Shown one piece after another: positions 34,812 to 44,852 of a stretch of DNA of 64,000 bases. The number at the start of each line of letters is the position of its first letter. The first letter of the stretch is position 1. The translations under genes and the position numbers were made by a program. The notes under the pieces were generated by a model. That model was not told the origin of the DNA and did not search any database. It saw only the letters and a program-made list of their open reading frames with translations. This DNA is from Brackiella oedipodis DSM 13743 (lineage in GTDB: Bacteria > Pseudomonadota > Gammaproteobacteria > Burkholderiales > Burkholderiaceae_B). The stretch lies in contig NZ_KK211206.1 in assembly GCF_000621025.1 (NCBI RefSeq), forward strand, positions 115,924-179,923, in the 5' to 3' direction.

Positions 34812-36882
34812 GTCTTTACAAACAAGCTCAGAAGTGAGTCCTATTTTTGGTAAATTGGGCTGGGACGCTGTACCGTGGCATGAGCCAATTGTTATGGTCG
34901 TCACCGCTGGTATTTTTATCGGCGCATTTGCCTTACTCGCTTTTATTACTTACAAAAAAGCCTGGGGCCCACTGTGGCGTGATTGGTTCTGTACAGTTGA
35001 CCACAAAAAAATTGGTATTATGTACATTATTCTTGCCGTCGTCATGCTCTTTAGGGGCTTTGCCGATGCGCTGATGATGACCTCGCAACAAGCGGTTTCC
35101 GTCATGGGGGTCAATGGTGGTGAGGGTTATTTACACCCAGAGCACTTTGACCAAGTCTTTACCGCACATGGCGTGATCATGATTTTCTTCGTGGCAACGC
35201 CGTTGTTTACGGGTCTGGCCAATATCGTCATGCCGCTACAAATCGGTGCGCGCGATATGGCGTATCCGTTCATGAACTTGGTGAGCCTCTGGTTTACCAT
35301 TTCTGCCGCTATCTTGGTGAACTTATCTTTATTTATCGGTCAGTTCGCGGCAACGGGTTGGGTCGCTTATCCGCCTTTATCAGGTATTTTCTATAGCCCG
35401 AATGTGGGGGTCGATTATTGGATTTGGTCCTTGCAGCTGTCGGGGGTAGGTACGACACTGACGGCGGTTAATATCTTGGCCACCATTATCAAAATGCGTG
35501 CGCCAGGCATGACACTCATGAAAATGCCGACCTTCACTTGGACCGTATTTTGTACGTTCTTCCTCGGTTTAGTGATTTTCCCGATTTTAACCGCAGCGAT
35601 TGTGCTTCTTACGCTTGACCGTTACTTAGACTTCCACTTCTTTACAGGGGCAGCTGGCGGTAACCAAAGCCTATGGGTCAACTTGATTTGGGGCTGGGGT
35701 CACCCAGAGGTCTATTTCTTGGTCTTGCCAGCATTTGGTATGATCTCCGAAATCACCGCGACATTCTCGCGCAAACGCTTGTTTGGATATACCTCACTCG
35801 TATACGCGACGGTAGTCATTATGATTCTGTCCTTCTTGGTATGGCTACACCACTTCTTTACCATGGGTTCAGGAGCCAGCGTTAACTCCTTCTTCGGTAT
35901 CATGACCATGTTTATCGCGATTCCGACGGGTGTGAAACTCTATAACTGGATTTTCACCATGTACAAAGGTCGTATCGTCTTCTCTGCCTCTATGTGGTGG
36001 GTGATGGCTATGCTATTGACCTTTACTGTCGGTGGTATGACAGGGGTGATGTTATCTATTCCTACTAACGACTATGTGGTTCATAACAGTACCTTCTTGG
36101 TCGCTCACTTCCATAACACGATTATTGGTGGTGCAGTTTATGGTTACTTTGCAGGATTAACCTATTGGTGGCCTAAATTTACCGGTTTCAAACTCAATGA
36201 GAAATTAGGTAAATGGTCTGCGGCCTTATGGTTTGTTGGTTTCTTTGTCGCTTGGATGCCTAAATACCTCTCAGGTTTTGATGGTATGACTCGTCGTCTC
36301 TACAAAGTGACTGATCCAAGCATGGCTCCGTACGTCTATATTGCCTTCTTGGGTGCCTTAATTATCTTTGCTGGTATTATTTGCATGGTAGTGAATATCG
36401 GTTGGAGCTTCTACAAACGTAAAGATCCGGCTTACCGTGATGTAACAGGTGATCCATGGAATGCTCGTACGCTCGAATGGAAAACCTCATCACCTCCAGC
36501 TAGTTACAACTTTGCAGTGATTCCTCAGGTCCATGATCGCGACGAATTTGACTACATGAAAAAACAAGGTTATGCCTTTGATCGTCCTGCCAAAGTGACT
36601 GATATCCATATGCCAACCTCGGCTTGGGAAGGTCCTGTCATCGGTATCTTCTCACTCATTTTTGGTTTTGCTTTTGTATGGCATATCTGGTGGCTTGTCG
36701 TCGTCGGCTTTATCGGTATGATTGCGCCATGGTGGATGCGTAGTTTCTCTAAACACAAAGACTACTATATCCCTGCGCAAGAGGTTGCTGATTACGAAAA
36801 CCAATATCATGATGAGCTAGACGCCGCCATGCGCGATCCATCTTTCGCGACTCGTCCATTGCCATCAAATTCAGTTAATTAG
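34804..36882 (+). CDS. cyoB: Cytochrome bo3 ubiquinol oxidase subunit I
   Basis: A 692-residue haem-copper oxidase catalytic subunit that reduces oxygen to water and pumps protons. CuB ligand His300 with Glu302 and Tyr304 ([12 protein letters not shown]) marks the A-type active site, followed by the His pair (LHHFFTMG) and the haem ligands in [11 protein letters not shown]. An early haem ligand lies in [10 protein letters not shown]. About 14-15 membrane helices are seen. The start overlaps cyoA by 8 nt. Confidence 0.97.
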   Translation: MTESLQTSSEVSPIFGKLGWDAVPWHEPIVMVVTAGIFIGAFALLAFITYKKAWGPLWRDWFCTVDHKKIGIMYIILAVVMLFRGFADALMMTSQQAVSVMGVNGGEGYLHPEHFDQVFTAHGVIMIFFVATPLFTGLANIVMPLQIGARDMAYPFMNLVSLWFTISAAILVNLSLFIGQFAATGWVAYPPLSGIFYSPNVGVDYWIWSLQLSGVGTTLTAVNILATIIKMRAPGMTLMKMPTFTWTVFCTFFLGLVIFPILTAAIVLLTLDRYLDFHFFTGAAGGNQSLWVNLIWGWGHPEVYFLVLPAFGMISEITATFSRKRLFGYTSLVYATVVIMILSFLVWLHHFFTMGSGASVNSFFGIMTMFIAIPTGVKLYNWIFTMYKGRIVFSASMWWVMAMLLTFTVGGMTGVMLSIPTNDYVVHNSTFLVAHFHNTIIGGAVYGYFAGLTYWWPKFTGFKLNEKLGKWSAALWFVGFFVAWMPKYLSGFDGMTRRLYKVTDPSMAPYVYIAFLGALIIFAGIICMVVNIGWSFYKRKDPAYRDVTGDPWNARTLEWKTSSPPASYNFAVIPQVHDRDEFDYMKKQGYAFDRPAKVTDIHMPTSAWEGPVIGIFSLIFGFAFVWHIWWLVVVGFIGMIAPWWMRSFSKHKDYYIPAQEVADYENQYHDELDAAMRDPSFATRPLPSNSVN

Positions 36883-36890
36883 GAGTACAC

Positions 36891-37523
36891 ATGACTGCAT
36901 CGATTCAAAATATGGCTCATGATGATCATCTACACGATGATCACCATCATGAGCACCTAAAAGAGCAGGCAGAACGCGATAATTTCGGTTTTTGGTTGTA
37001 CATTTTGTCTGACTGCATGATCTTTGCCACCTTGTTTGCTTGCTATGGGGTCATGAGTGGTAACTTCGCACAACAAACCGAACCACACGAAGTGTTTGAA
37101 GTGCCTTTCGTGTTGATCGAAACCATTTTGCTATTGGTTTCTAGCTTTACTTTTGGTATGGCGATGTTAGGTCTCAACAAAGGCAACCTCAAACAAATTA
37201 AATTGTGGATGTCAATCACCTTTGTCTTGGGCGTAAGCTTCGTGACGATGGAGCTTTATGAGTTTAATAATTTAGCTCATGAGGGCGTGACACCACAGCT
37301 TTCAGGTTATTGGTCTGCTTTCTTTACTTTAGTAGCGACTCACGGTCTACACGTGACTGCAGGTTTAATCTGGATGATTGTCATGTTTGTTTCCTTTAGC
37401 AAACGTGGTCTGGATCATGAGAATGTCAATCGCATGAATCAATTAAGCGTGTTCTGGCACTTCTTAGACATTATCTGGATTTGTGTATTTACTTTCGTTT
37501 ACTTATTAGGACAATATTCATGA
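36891..37523 (+). CDS. cyoC: Cytochrome bo3 ubiquinol oxidase subunit III
   Basis: A 210-residue membrane protein with five helices, the subunit III fold of haem-copper oxidases (FGFWLYILSDCMIFATLF, HGLHVTAGLIWM, SVFWHFLDIIWICVFT). The N-terminus is unusually His- and Asp-rich (HDDHLHDDHHHEH, residues 9-21), which could bind metal or simply be a family variant. GGAG lies before ATG 36891. It overlaps cyoD by the ATGA motif. Confidence 0.95.
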   Translation: MTASIQNMAHDDHLHDDHHHEHLKEQAERDNFGFWLYILSDCMIFATLFACYGVMSGNFAQQTEPHEVFEVPFVLIETILLLVSSFTFGMAMLGLNKGNLKQIKLWMSITFVLGVSFVTMELYEFNNLAHEGVTPQLSGYWSAFFTLVATHGLHVTAGLIWMIVMFVSFSKRGLDHENVNRMNQLSVFWHFLDIIWICVFTFVYLLGQYS

Positions 37524-37846
37524 GTCACGATTCAGCATCTTCACACGGCAGCCTCAAAAGTTACATCATCGGTTTGATCTTATCGCTGGCTCTGACGGCT
37601 GTCTCCTTTGGTTACGTTATGTCTACGCCTGAGCTAACGACGACGGCGCTTGCCGTCATTAGTTTGGCAGCGATCGCCCAAGTCTTGGTACAAATTGTGT
37701 TCTTCTTGCACTTAACCGGCAAAAAATCACAATCTTGGGAGAGCGTAGCAGGTTTATATACTTTACTAAGCTTGTTGTTCTTTGTTGTATTGAGTTTGTG
37801 GATCTTCCATCACTTACATATCAATACAATGATGATTGGGCACTAA
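37520..37846 (+). CDS. cyoD: Cytochrome bo3 ubiquinol oxidase subunit IV
   Basis: A 108-residue membrane protein with three helices, matching CyoD (SLKSYIIGLILSLALTAVSFG, AQVLVQIVFFLHL, LWIFHHLH). It helps assemble the CuB centre in subunit I. ATG 37520 overlaps the cyoC stop. Confidence 0.93.
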   Translation: MSHDSASSHGSLKSYIIGLILSLALTAVSFGYVMSTPELTTTALAVISLAAIAQVLVQIVFFLHLTGKKSQSWESVAGLYTLLSLLFFVVLSLWIFHHLHINTMMIGH

Positions 37847-37847
37847 A

Positions 37848-38729
37848 ATGTGGCGTGATTCTTTAACCTTAATGAAGCCTGGCATCATCATGGGCAACCT
37901 GATTGCCGCTATCGCAGGTTATCTGCTAGCGGCAAAAGGGCACATCCATCATGATTTGCTCGCCGTCGTCTTAGGATCGACGGCAGTGGTGGCGTCGGGC
38001 TGCTTATTTAACAATTACATCGATCGCGATATCGACCAAAAGATGCGTCGTACACGCCATCGCATTGACGCCATTACTCATGTTGGCCCCCAGAATGTCA
38101 ATATTATTGGCTTTTTGATGGGCGTCTTGGGTTTTAGTGTCTTGGCGGTCTATACCAACTGGTATGCCGTGGCTTTTGCCGCGTTAGGCTTTGTGGTGTA
38201 TGTATTTTTATATAGTCTCAAATTCAAGCGCCATTCAACTTACGGCACCTTAATTGGTTCATTATCTGGAGCCTGTCCTCCTATTATTGGTTATACCGCA
38301 GTGACCAATAGTTTTGATATGGGCGCCTTGATTTTGTTATTAACGTTTTGTTTTTGGCAAATTCCGCATTCTTATGCGATTGCAATTTATCGTTTTGACG
38401 ATTACAAAGCGGCCAATATTCCTGTATTGCCTATCGAAGAAGGGGTGAGCAAGGCTCGCAAACATATGATTTGGTATATTGTGGCCTTTGCCTTGGCCAG
38501 CTTAATGCTGTCATTATTTGGTTATGTCGGTAGTATTTATACGTTGACCATGGGTTTGGTCAGTATCTACTGGTTGTACCTTGCCAAAGTCAGCTACAGC
38601 CCAGATAGCCAAGTACAATGGGCACGCCGCGTCTTTGTCTTTTCGATTGTCGCGATTATGGCATTTTCTGCCTTAATTTCCATTGATTTTGTGGCTTCTC
38701 CTGCAAGTCACGTTTTCTTTACCATATAA
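37848..38729 (+). CDS. cyoE: Protoheme IX farnesyltransferase (haem O synthase)
   Basis: A 293-residue UbiA-type membrane enzyme making haem O from haem B and farnesyl diphosphate. The NNYIDRDIDQKMRRTRHR motif with Asp-rich metal binding, KFKRHSTYGTLIGSLSGACPPIIGY and the later YAIAIYRFDDYKAANIPVLP loop are typical. It starts 1 nt after the cyoD stop. Confidence 0.95.
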   Translation: MWRDSLTLMKPGIIMGNLIAAIAGYLLAAKGHIHHDLLAVVLGSTAVVASGCLFNNYIDRDIDQKMRRTRHRIDAITHVGPQNVNIIGFLMGVLGFSVLAVYTNWYAVAFAALGFVVYVFLYSLKFKRHSTYGTLIGSLSGACPPIIGYTAVTNSFDMGALILLLTFCFWQIPHSYAIAIYRFDDYKAANIPVLPIEEGVSKARKHMIWYIVAFALASLMLSLFGYVGSIYTLTMGLVSIYWLYLAKVSYSPDSQVQWARRVFVFSIVAIMAFSALISIDFVASPASHVFFTI

Positions 38730-38732
38730 CGC

Positions 38733-39260
38733 ATGCAACGCCTGTTTGTAAGCCTATTGGCCTTATTTTGTTCTTCACAAGCTTTGGCTGACAGTGGCCT
38801 ACCGGCAGTGCTCAAAGATTATGGTCATGAAGTGGCTTGTGCCGCTGAACTCGATTCAGTGGCGCAAGCGCTTATCGGCAAAAATACCAGCCGACTCTAT
38901 ATTGATGCCTCCTCTCCTCAATCATCTTATCCGGTGATTAATGGCGTCTTGGATTTTCAGGATCGCAATGCCTTACTGGCTTTGCACGCTTATCCATCTG
39001 CCGCTCAACAATGCCAGATTGCCATAGAAGAGAGTTTTGTATTAACGGATCCTTGTATTAGCATTCGCGAAGAAATTTTTTCAAAGTGGTCAGAGATTGG
39101 TCGCTTAAATGAGGCCACTTCGGTATACAAAAAAAACAAAAGCCCGTATTCTCAAATTGCCTATTTGACGACGGCCATGAAAAGCAGTCCTATGTGTTTA
39201 GTGCATATCCATAGGGATGTGGATAGTGCAGTCACTGCCAAAGATATCAAACTCAAATAG
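38733..39260 (+). CDS. Unrecognised secreted Cys-containing protein
   Basis: A 175-residue protein not recognised by family. It has a clear signal peptide (LFVSLLALFCSSQALA, cleaved near residue 19). The mature part has four Cys (VACAAEL, AAQQCQI, TDPCISI, SPMCLVH), fitting two disulfides or metal binding, and otherwise a mixed alpha/beta composition. It lies 3 nt after cyoE and 92 nt before a Sco gene, so it is probably transcribed with the oxidase operon. A role in oxidase assembly or copper handling is a guess from context. Confidence 0.65.
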   Translation: MQRLFVSLLALFCSSQALADSGLPAVLKDYGHEVACAAELDSVAQALIGKNTSRLYIDASSPQSSYPVINGVLDFQDRNALLALHAYPSAAQQCQIAIEESFVLTDPCISIREEIFSKWSEIGRLNEATSVYKKNKSPYSQIAYLTTAMKSSPMCLVHIHRDVDSAVTAKDIKLK

Positions 39261-39352
39261 TGCTAGGTGCTGCCTAGCGTGGCCAATCAGATTTTCCTGC
39301 TTGGCTTTTTTGTTTTTTTACTGAATAGGCGACAGAGTAGAATCTTGATGGT

Positions 39353-39997
39353 ATGCATATGAACATTTCACGTTTTTTTTCTCGTACATTACTTGCCCTG
39401 ACCTTAAGTAGCACAGCGGTATTGGCCTGGTCGGCGCCAGCGCCAGCGGGTTCTGCCACGTCCAGTAGTGCTAAGCCAACCGCAGCGCCCCAGCAAAACG
39501 GTGATTACGGCTTTACATTAGAGGGCGTCGATGGCAAGGTCTCAGATCAGGACTTTAAAGGTAAATATATTCTCTTAAGTTTTGGGTATACCTCTTGCCC
39601 AGATATTTGTCCGACCACCTTGTATGAAATTGATCAAACACTGCGTCAACTAGAGCATCCAGAAAAACTGCAAGCGGTGTTTGTTAGCGTGGACCCGACC
39701 ATTGACACGCCAGAGCGTGTGGCACAGTACGCACATGGCTTTAACAAAAACATTGTCGGGTTGACGGCCGACTACGACACACTCAAAAAGTTAATTCGTC
39801 GTTATGGGGCGAGTTTTGGATATCGTTTCGGCAATGATGAAGTTGTGCCTCCAAATCTGCCCAGTTCTCACAGTGTTTATCACAGCACCTTGATTTATTT
39901 ACTTTCTCCGAAACGGGAGATTATTGATGCTTTTGATTATCAAGCAGGGCACGAAGAATTAACCAAAGACATCAACAAAATCCTGTCGGATTCATAA
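39353..39997 (+). CDS. Sco1/SenC-family copper-binding thioredoxin-like protein
   Basis: A 214-residue periplasmic protein with an N-terminal signal/anchor (about 1-28), a low-complexity Ala/Ser/Pro linker and a Sco domain (about 50-214). The copper-binding motif is YTSCPDICP (Cys82, Cys86) with His177 in SVYHSTLIY. Sco proteins deliver copper to, or reduce, the CuA site of cytochrome c oxidases. It sits behind a bo3 quinol oxidase that has no CuA. A second ATG six bases downstream (39359) is also possible. A paralogue lies at 47436-48080. Confidence 0.88.
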   Translation: MHMNISRFFSRTLLALTLSSTAVLAWSAPAPAGSATSSSAKPTAAPQQNGDYGFTLEGVDGKVSDQDFKGKYILLSFGYTSCPDICPTTLYEIDQTLRQLEHPEKLQAVFVSVDPTIDTPERVAQYAHGFNKNIVGLTADYDTLKKLIRRYGASFGYRFGNDEVVPPNLPSSHSVYHSTLIYLLSPKREIIDAFDYQAGHEELTKDINKILSDS

Positions 39998-40043
39998 TTA
40001 TCTGATTTCGATGTAGTCCCACTAGAATTATCTAAATGCCACG

Positions 40044-41288
40044 ATGAGCACACCAGCCTCTGCAGACAACAACACCTCTCCATCTACGCATAACCAATCT
40101 CGTACCTATTTTTTGGGTCTCGAAAAAGGTCAGTTTTATATCATCGTGGGCTTATTTGTCTTGGTGCTCACATTTTTTGTATCGGGCTTTTGGTATTATC
40201 TGGATTTAGTGCCCGACTATGTGTATTCACCGTCTCGTTATGCCTATGTGAGCGATAAACGGTCGGATCAGCTGGCCATTATTGATCTCAAAAAAAACCA
40301 ACAGATTGCGCGCTACAATCTTGGTATCACACCGGACATCTTAACGATTGCGACCGATTTTCCCATGATGGCGTATGCAAATCGCCAAGAAAATCGTCTG
40401 GTTTTTTATAACCTAAAAAAACAAAGCAAACAATTTATACGGTTGCCCAGCGAACCGATAGATATGTTTTTTATCCCGAATCAGCAATCCTTACTACTTG
40501 TAATGCAGGATCAAATTGCCTTAGTCGATTACGATAGTGGTAATTTATATCAACTGCCCAATCCGCCTGGCATCAAACAGTTTGATAAAGCCCATTTGCC
40601 CGTCTTTTCTGCCTTGAGCAATAGCTTATGGTTGGCCAATCAAGCTACCCAGGAATTACTGCAATTAAAAGTCAATCAACAACACAATAGTGCATGGCAA
40701 CGGTTGCCGTTACGCTTGGCAGATGCTGAGAAACCGGGGCCATTGGCTGTCAATGCTCAAGGCACGATTATGGCGTTTGCCAAAGAAAATGGCCAGCAGG
40801 CTTATATTTATGACTTAGCGCAGCAACAACTGCACCGTGTCAGCGATTTATCAGATCAGGCTAAACCGGTCGATCCTTATTTGGATGCCAATCAACAATT
40901 TGCTGTATTTGGGGATGATCAAGGCTTAGTGGTGGGCTTAAATCCGTTGACGCAAACCCTTATCAAACGTGTGCACTTACCCAGTCCCGTCAAAAAAATT
41001 CGTGGTGGTTGGTTGAATCAATATTGGATTGCGATTGCCGATGGCGGTTTAGCGATTATTCCCGCCAATCCTGATCAAGCGGAACAATGGTTTGCTAGCC
41101 AAGGACAGGTACAAGATGTATGGATTACCGGTGATGGTAAAACAGCCCTATTATCGGTGACGGGAGGGCACGAACTACTCATGCCTTTTGATATTAAAAA
41201 TGGCCAGGCAAAAGCGCCGATTGTTTTGGATGGCATTCTCGAAGCAAATTTAGTTCGCATGGGTGGTAACAATAGCTTTTGCTATTAA
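40044..41288 (+). CDS. Membrane-anchored beta-propeller-like protein of unknown function
   Basis: A 414-residue protein with one membrane helix near the N-terminus (about 32-52, FYIIVGLFVLVLTFFVSGF), so the main part is probably periplasmic. It has repeated strands suggestive of a WD/YVTN-type propeller (YAYVSDKRSDQLAIIDLKK, MMAYANRQENRLVFYNLKK, IALVDYDSGNLYQL, AYIYDLAQQQLHRV). No catalytic motif was recognised. It follows the Sco gene by 46 nt and precedes a terminator, so it is likely the last gene of the cyo-sco transcript. Confidence 0.65.
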   Translation: MSTPASADNNTSPSTHNQSRTYFLGLEKGQFYIIVGLFVLVLTFFVSGFWYYLDLVPDYVYSPSRYAYVSDKRSDQLAIIDLKKNQQIARYNLGITPDILTIATDFPMMAYANRQENRLVFYNLKKQSKQFIRLPSEPIDMFFIPNQQSLLLVMQDQIALVDYDSGNLYQLPNPPGIKQFDKAHLPVFSALSNSLWLANQATQELLQLKVNQQHNSAWQRLPLRLADAEKPGPLAVNAQGTIMAFAKENGQQAYIYDLAQQQLHRVSDLSDQAKPVDPYLDANQQFAVFGDDQGLVVGLNPLTQTLIKRVHLPSPVKKIRGGWLNQYWIAIADGGLAIIPANPDQAEQWFASQGQVQDVWITGDGKTALLSVTGGHELLMPFDIKNGQAKAPIVLDGILEANLVRMGGNNSFCY

Positions 41289-41498
41289 ATCTAAAATATT
41301 CTTTTTGTGGTCAATTACCACGAAAAGAGATTATTTAATATATAAAATGCGCTTAATATAAAATTTTTGATCATGAGTTAATAGCAAATACTATTATGCA
41401 TGCAATGCGTTAACCCCTTATGACTCATCGAAGTCATTCATACATTCGCGTCAGCCGTGTGAGCAACCGTTTTGATACGCTCGTTGGCTCAAACAAAG

Positions 41499-41536
41499 AA
41501 AAAGCCTCAAACGCTGCAAAGGTTTGAGGCTTTTTT
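41499..41536. terminator. Bidirectional intrinsic terminator
   Basis: AAAAAGCCTCAAAC (41499-41512) pairs with GTTTGAGGCTTTTTT (41522-41536). It ends the plus-strand cyo-sco-propeller transcript and the convergent minus-strand oxidoreductase gene. Confidence 0.92.
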
Positions 41537-41573
41537 ATGCACTATGTTTTAAGCACTATGTATACACGATCAA

Positions 41574-42791
41574 TTAGAGCTGAGGGACTAATTGATCATC
41601 ACACTTTCGTTGTGGACTGATGTCGCACTCAGTGCTCTCTTGGGTTTGACCCGTTAATAAGTAGCGAATGGTGTCTTTGACCGTTTTGGCTTGATTACCA
41701 AAAGGTAGGGGATCCTTACCTCTAAAGAAAAGCCCCTTGCGGACATCGCCATTGAGGGCGTCGGTCAGACGTTGGTCAATACAAAATTGACCAATCTTAC
41801 TGATACCATCACGTAAACCGCAAACAGAGAGGCAATTAAGACTTTGTACGCAGCGGCGTGGATCGGCCTTGGCGACGCCTTGTAATTTGGCTTCGTTTTT
41901 GAGGTATTTTTGAAGATAAGGGGTGAGTACAGCGCGTGCAGGTAAACCAGCGACTGACATAAACTCAACAATGTCTTTTTCTTCGGCGTCACGCAGTGTT
42001 TTTTTGAAGTTTTCGTGAGCATCACCTTCTTGTGTCACAGCAAATGCCGTACCAATTTGCACAGCATTGGCACCCCAAGTTTTGAGGGCGGTGTGAATTT
42101 TTTTGTAGTTGGCCATGCCACCGGCGAGAATTAAGGGGATTTTTTCACTCTCTAAACCGAGTTTTTTGAAGACTTCAAAGCTTTCTTCAAGGACACGCTT
42201 AAAACTAAAACGATCGCTTGAGAGTTCATTCATATTGGGGGCCCCTAAGTGGCCACCAGCATGATTAGGGTGCTCAATAATAATGGCATCGGGTAAACGA
42301 TTTTTTTTCATCCAACGCTTGAGCACTAAATTAATGCCTCGGGACTCTGACAAAATCGGCAATAGAGCCACATTCGGAAAATCTTTGGTGAGATCAGGCA
42401 ACTCCATTGGCAAGCCTGCTCCCATGACAATGGCCTGTGCTCCAGATTCGCACGATTGTTTTACCAACATGGCATAGTCTTTGACGGCTTTCATAACATT
42501 GACCGCAATCATGCCTTTGCCTTGACTGTCTGCAAGCGCTTGTTTGATTTCACGATCAAGCGCGATGTGATTGAGACGATCGTAGTTTTCTTCGACAGGG
42601 TTGGCTTTGGATTCGGCCAGTAAGTCGGGATGTAAATGGCGCAAATCAATGCTGGCAATCGTGCCCATGGCGTTTTCGCGGGCTACAGCACTGGCCAGTT
42701 TGTGTGCAGAAATACCTACACCCATACCGCCTTGCACAATCGGTAATAGAGAACGGCCACGAATGGTTAAATAATCATACGGGTTTTCCAT
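41574..42791 (-). CDS. Flavin-dependent oxidoreductase, nitronate monooxygenase-like
   Basis: A 405-residue FMN enzyme of the nitronate monooxygenase / 2-nitropropane dioxygenase group (TIM barrel). FMN/phosphate-binding IVQGGMGVGIS, the catalytic-type NHAGGH (His177), GGMANYKKI and QIGTAFAVTQE are all visible. The C-terminal part carries a Cys group, RRCVQSLNCLSVCG and later FCID, which could hold an iron-sulphur cluster or be structural; it is not found in all members. Substrate unknown. It is monocistronic. Confidence 0.83.
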   Translation of the reverse strand: MENPYDYLTIRGRSLLPIVQGGMGVGISAHKLASAVARENAMGTIASIDLRHLHPDLLAESKANPVEENYDRLNHIALDREIKQALADSQGKGMIAVNVMKAVKDYAMLVKQSCESGAQAIVMGAGLPMELPDLTKDFPNVALLPILSESRGINLVLKRWMKKNRLPDAIIIEHPNHAGGHLGAPNMNELSSDRFSFKRVLEESFEVFKKLGLESEKIPLILAGGMANYKKIHTALKTWGANAVQIGTAFAVTQEGDAHENFKKTLRDAEEKDIVEFMSVAGLPARAVLTPYLQKYLKNEAKLQGVAKADPRRCVQSLNCLSVCGLRDGISKIGQFCIDQRLTDALNGDVRKGLFFRGKDPLPFGNQAKTVKDTIRYLLTGQTQESTECDISPQRKCDDQLVPQL

Positions 42792-42943
42792 GAGGCAACT
42801 CGATAGTTAAATTAATATTTTTGCAATAAACTACTGCTACAGATAAATAAAAATTTTATGTGCGGGCTCTCATACTGTCAATGAAAACCCTCTTAATGTG
42901 TTGACTTTTAAGAATTTTTTTAAAGAAATTTGATTTTTTTCAG

Positions 42944-43684
42944 TTAAGTTTTATTTTTTGATGTTTTTTTGAAGCGTTTTCTGTGTTCTTTTCGTGTCAG
43001 CACTTTCAGTAGAAATGACGCCAAGTCTAATGTTCCCGATACCGTGACTCGAGGTAGGGCATACAGATTATCGCTAGGTAAGGCCAAACCGCGGCTTACA
43101 ATCGTGCTATTGCTATAGCCCGCGGCTTGCGTCAAGGCACAGATATCCGCATTATATTGTCCATAGGGATAGCAAAAGGATTCAATGCGCTGACCAAACA
43201 CTGCTTGGAGCAGGCTGCGCGCCTGTTCAATTTGGTACTTTGCTTCTTGCAGACTGAGTTGCGTCAAATCTGTATGATCGACGGTATGGGCACCGATCTC
43301 TTGTGCGGCGGCCTGCCACTCCTTAAGTTGGGCAATCGTCATGAGTTCGCTACGGGCAATACCCTTGCTGCTATCCCAAAAATTCCATCCCCCAAAATGG
43401 CCTGCCACCATATAAACAGTGCTACTAAATCCTAGGTCCCTGAGTACGGGTAGGGCATTTTCAAAAACATTTTGGTAGCCATCATCAAAGGTAATGCCAA
43501 AGACTTTGCCGCGTTTCTCGCCTTTGATATAGGGGAGTAGTTGCTGCATGCTTAGACCCTGGTAACCGAGGCGTTTGAGCCATTGCATCTGCCGACGAAA
43601 TTTGCTGGGTGGCACCGATAAGCCACGGTAAGGGCCGCTTTGTGGCATAGGGGCAATCTGATGGTACATTAAGATGGGTATCAT
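42944..43684 (-). CDS. Polysaccharide deacetylase (NodB-type)
   Basis: A 246-residue hydrolase of carbohydrate esterase family 4. The catalytic base region is TFDDGYQN (Asp67, Asp68), metal ligands are probably Asp68, His133 and His137 (HTVDHTDL), and YPYGQYN is the next motif. No signal peptide is seen, so a cytoplasmic or membrane-associated role is likely. A basic tail ends the protein. It starts 7 nt after the glycosyltransferase gene stop, so the pair is co-transcribed and probably modifies lipopolysaccharide or another glycan. Confidence 0.9.
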   Translation of the reverse strand: MIPILMYHQIAPMPQSGPYRGLSVPPSKFRRQMQWLKRLGYQGLSMQQLLPYIKGEKRGKVFGITFDDGYQNVFENALPVLRDLGFSSTVYMVAGHFGGWNFWDSSKGIARSELMTIAQLKEWQAAAQEIGAHTVDHTDLTQLSLQEAKYQIEQARSLLQAVFGQRIESFCYPYGQYNADICALTQAAGYSNSTIVSRGLALPSDNLYALPRVTVSGTLDLASFLLKVLTRKEHRKRFKKTSKNKT

Positions 43685-43691
43685 AATGATG

Positions 43692-44852
43692 TTAGGCCTT
43701 TTTGGATTGTGCTAGAAGGTGTTGGTAACTGCTGGTGGTCGATTGCACAAATTGTGACATCGTAAATTGGTTTTCGGCTTTACGTCGTGCGGCTTGGCCG
43801 ACTTCCTCAAGCAAGCTTGGCTTATCGAGAATGGCTAGCAGTAGCTCGAGTACGGCTTGGCTATTTTTACGCTGGACGATCCAGCCTTCTTTGCCATGCT
43901 CCAAGTTTTCTGGTAAGCCACCGGCATCACTAATGATCGTGGGTAAGCCTAAGGCCATACACTCGCGACATGCAAAGGAGAGGGCTTCATCGTGTGAGAG
44001 TACAAAGCCAAGATCACAAGCGCCTAATAAGGGTCGCACGTCATCGACCAACCCGGGGAATACTATTTGCGCAGCAATCCCGGTCTGAGCTAAGAAATTT
44101 CTGACCTCAGTTTTGGGTGGTTTACCTGCGACCATGATTAAACAGCGTCGACGTTTGTCTTCGGGCAGTTGACTGACGGCGCTCACCATTTCACGCCAAC
44201 CTTTTTCAAAATCGGTACCGCCAGAACTACCCAGAATAATCCAATCCTCCCTGGTTTGCTTAGAGAGTGATAGCTTAGGGTTTTGCTTGGCAGCCAAGCG
44301 AATAAGTTCGCCACGCCAGCGTTGCTTTTGACTCGGGCTGGGCGGGCTAAAATAATCAGTATCTATACCGTGATGAATCATGTCACAGGGGATCTGGGCA
44401 TAGGGTGATTGACGCACAATTTGTCGCACAAATTCACTGACGGCGATGACGCGGTCGGTAACACTGGCCCGCAAGCGATTGCCAATTGAGTCGATAGCTT
44501 TGGTATTGTGCTTAGTCCAGATGATGTTTGGGCGCTGACGCCAGCCGGCGCAAGCTAACCAGACTAATTTATGATCGGCACTACCATTGACATGGATGAT
44601 ATCGAATCTCTCTTGTTTAAGATAGCGCTTGAGTGCACGAGCATGGGCAAGCGTTTTGAAAAAATTCTTGGGATAGTCCTCCGCGTGACGCTGTACAGAG
44701 GGTAAAGCCTGAGCAAACTTATACAAGCGACTGCTCGCGGGCGTGGCTACCACGCATTGATGCTGTTGATGTAAATGCTTTAGTAAGTTGATGATATACG
44801 TCGTATGACCACCGCCATTATTGGGGTGGAAATTAGTAAAAAGAATTTTCAT
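43692..44852 (-). CDS. Glycosyltransferase, GT4-type
   Basis: A 386-residue GT-B enzyme. The N-terminal domain has NFHPNNGGGHTTYI and HVNGSADHKL; the C-terminal GT4 domain has GSSGGTDFEKGW, PGLVDDVRPLLGACDLGFVLS and the EALSFACRE pair of Glu residues plus LPTIISDAGGLPE. It transfers a sugar from a nucleotide donor; acceptor unknown, most likely the lipopolysaccharide core or a surface glycan. It is upstream of the deacetylase and divergent from proC. Confidence 0.88.
   Translation of the reverse strand: MKILFTNFHPNNGGGHTTYIINLLKHLHQQHQCVVATPASSRLYKFAQALPSVQRHAEDYPKNFFKTLAHARALKRYLKQERFDIIHVNGSADHKLVWLACAGWRQRPNIIWTKHNTKAIDSIGNRLRASVTDRVIAVSEFVRQIVRQSPYAQIPCDMIHHGIDTDYFSPPSPSQKQRWRGELIRLAAKQNPKLSLSKQTREDWIILGSSGGTDFEKGWREMVSAVSQLPEDKRRRCLIMVAGKPPKTEVRNFLAQTGIAAQIVFPGLVDDVRPLLGACDLGFVLSHDEALSFACRECMALGLPTIISDAGGLPENLEHGKEGWIVQRKNSQAVLELLLAILDKPSLLEEVGQAARRKAENQFTMSQFVQSTTSSYQHLLAQSKKA

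Noticed and set aside
33948-38729. Cytochrome c oxidase (aa3) operon
   Set aside because: Subunit II lacks CuA ligands, has the CyoA lipoprotein form, and cyoD/cyoE follow; it is a bo3 quinol oxidase.
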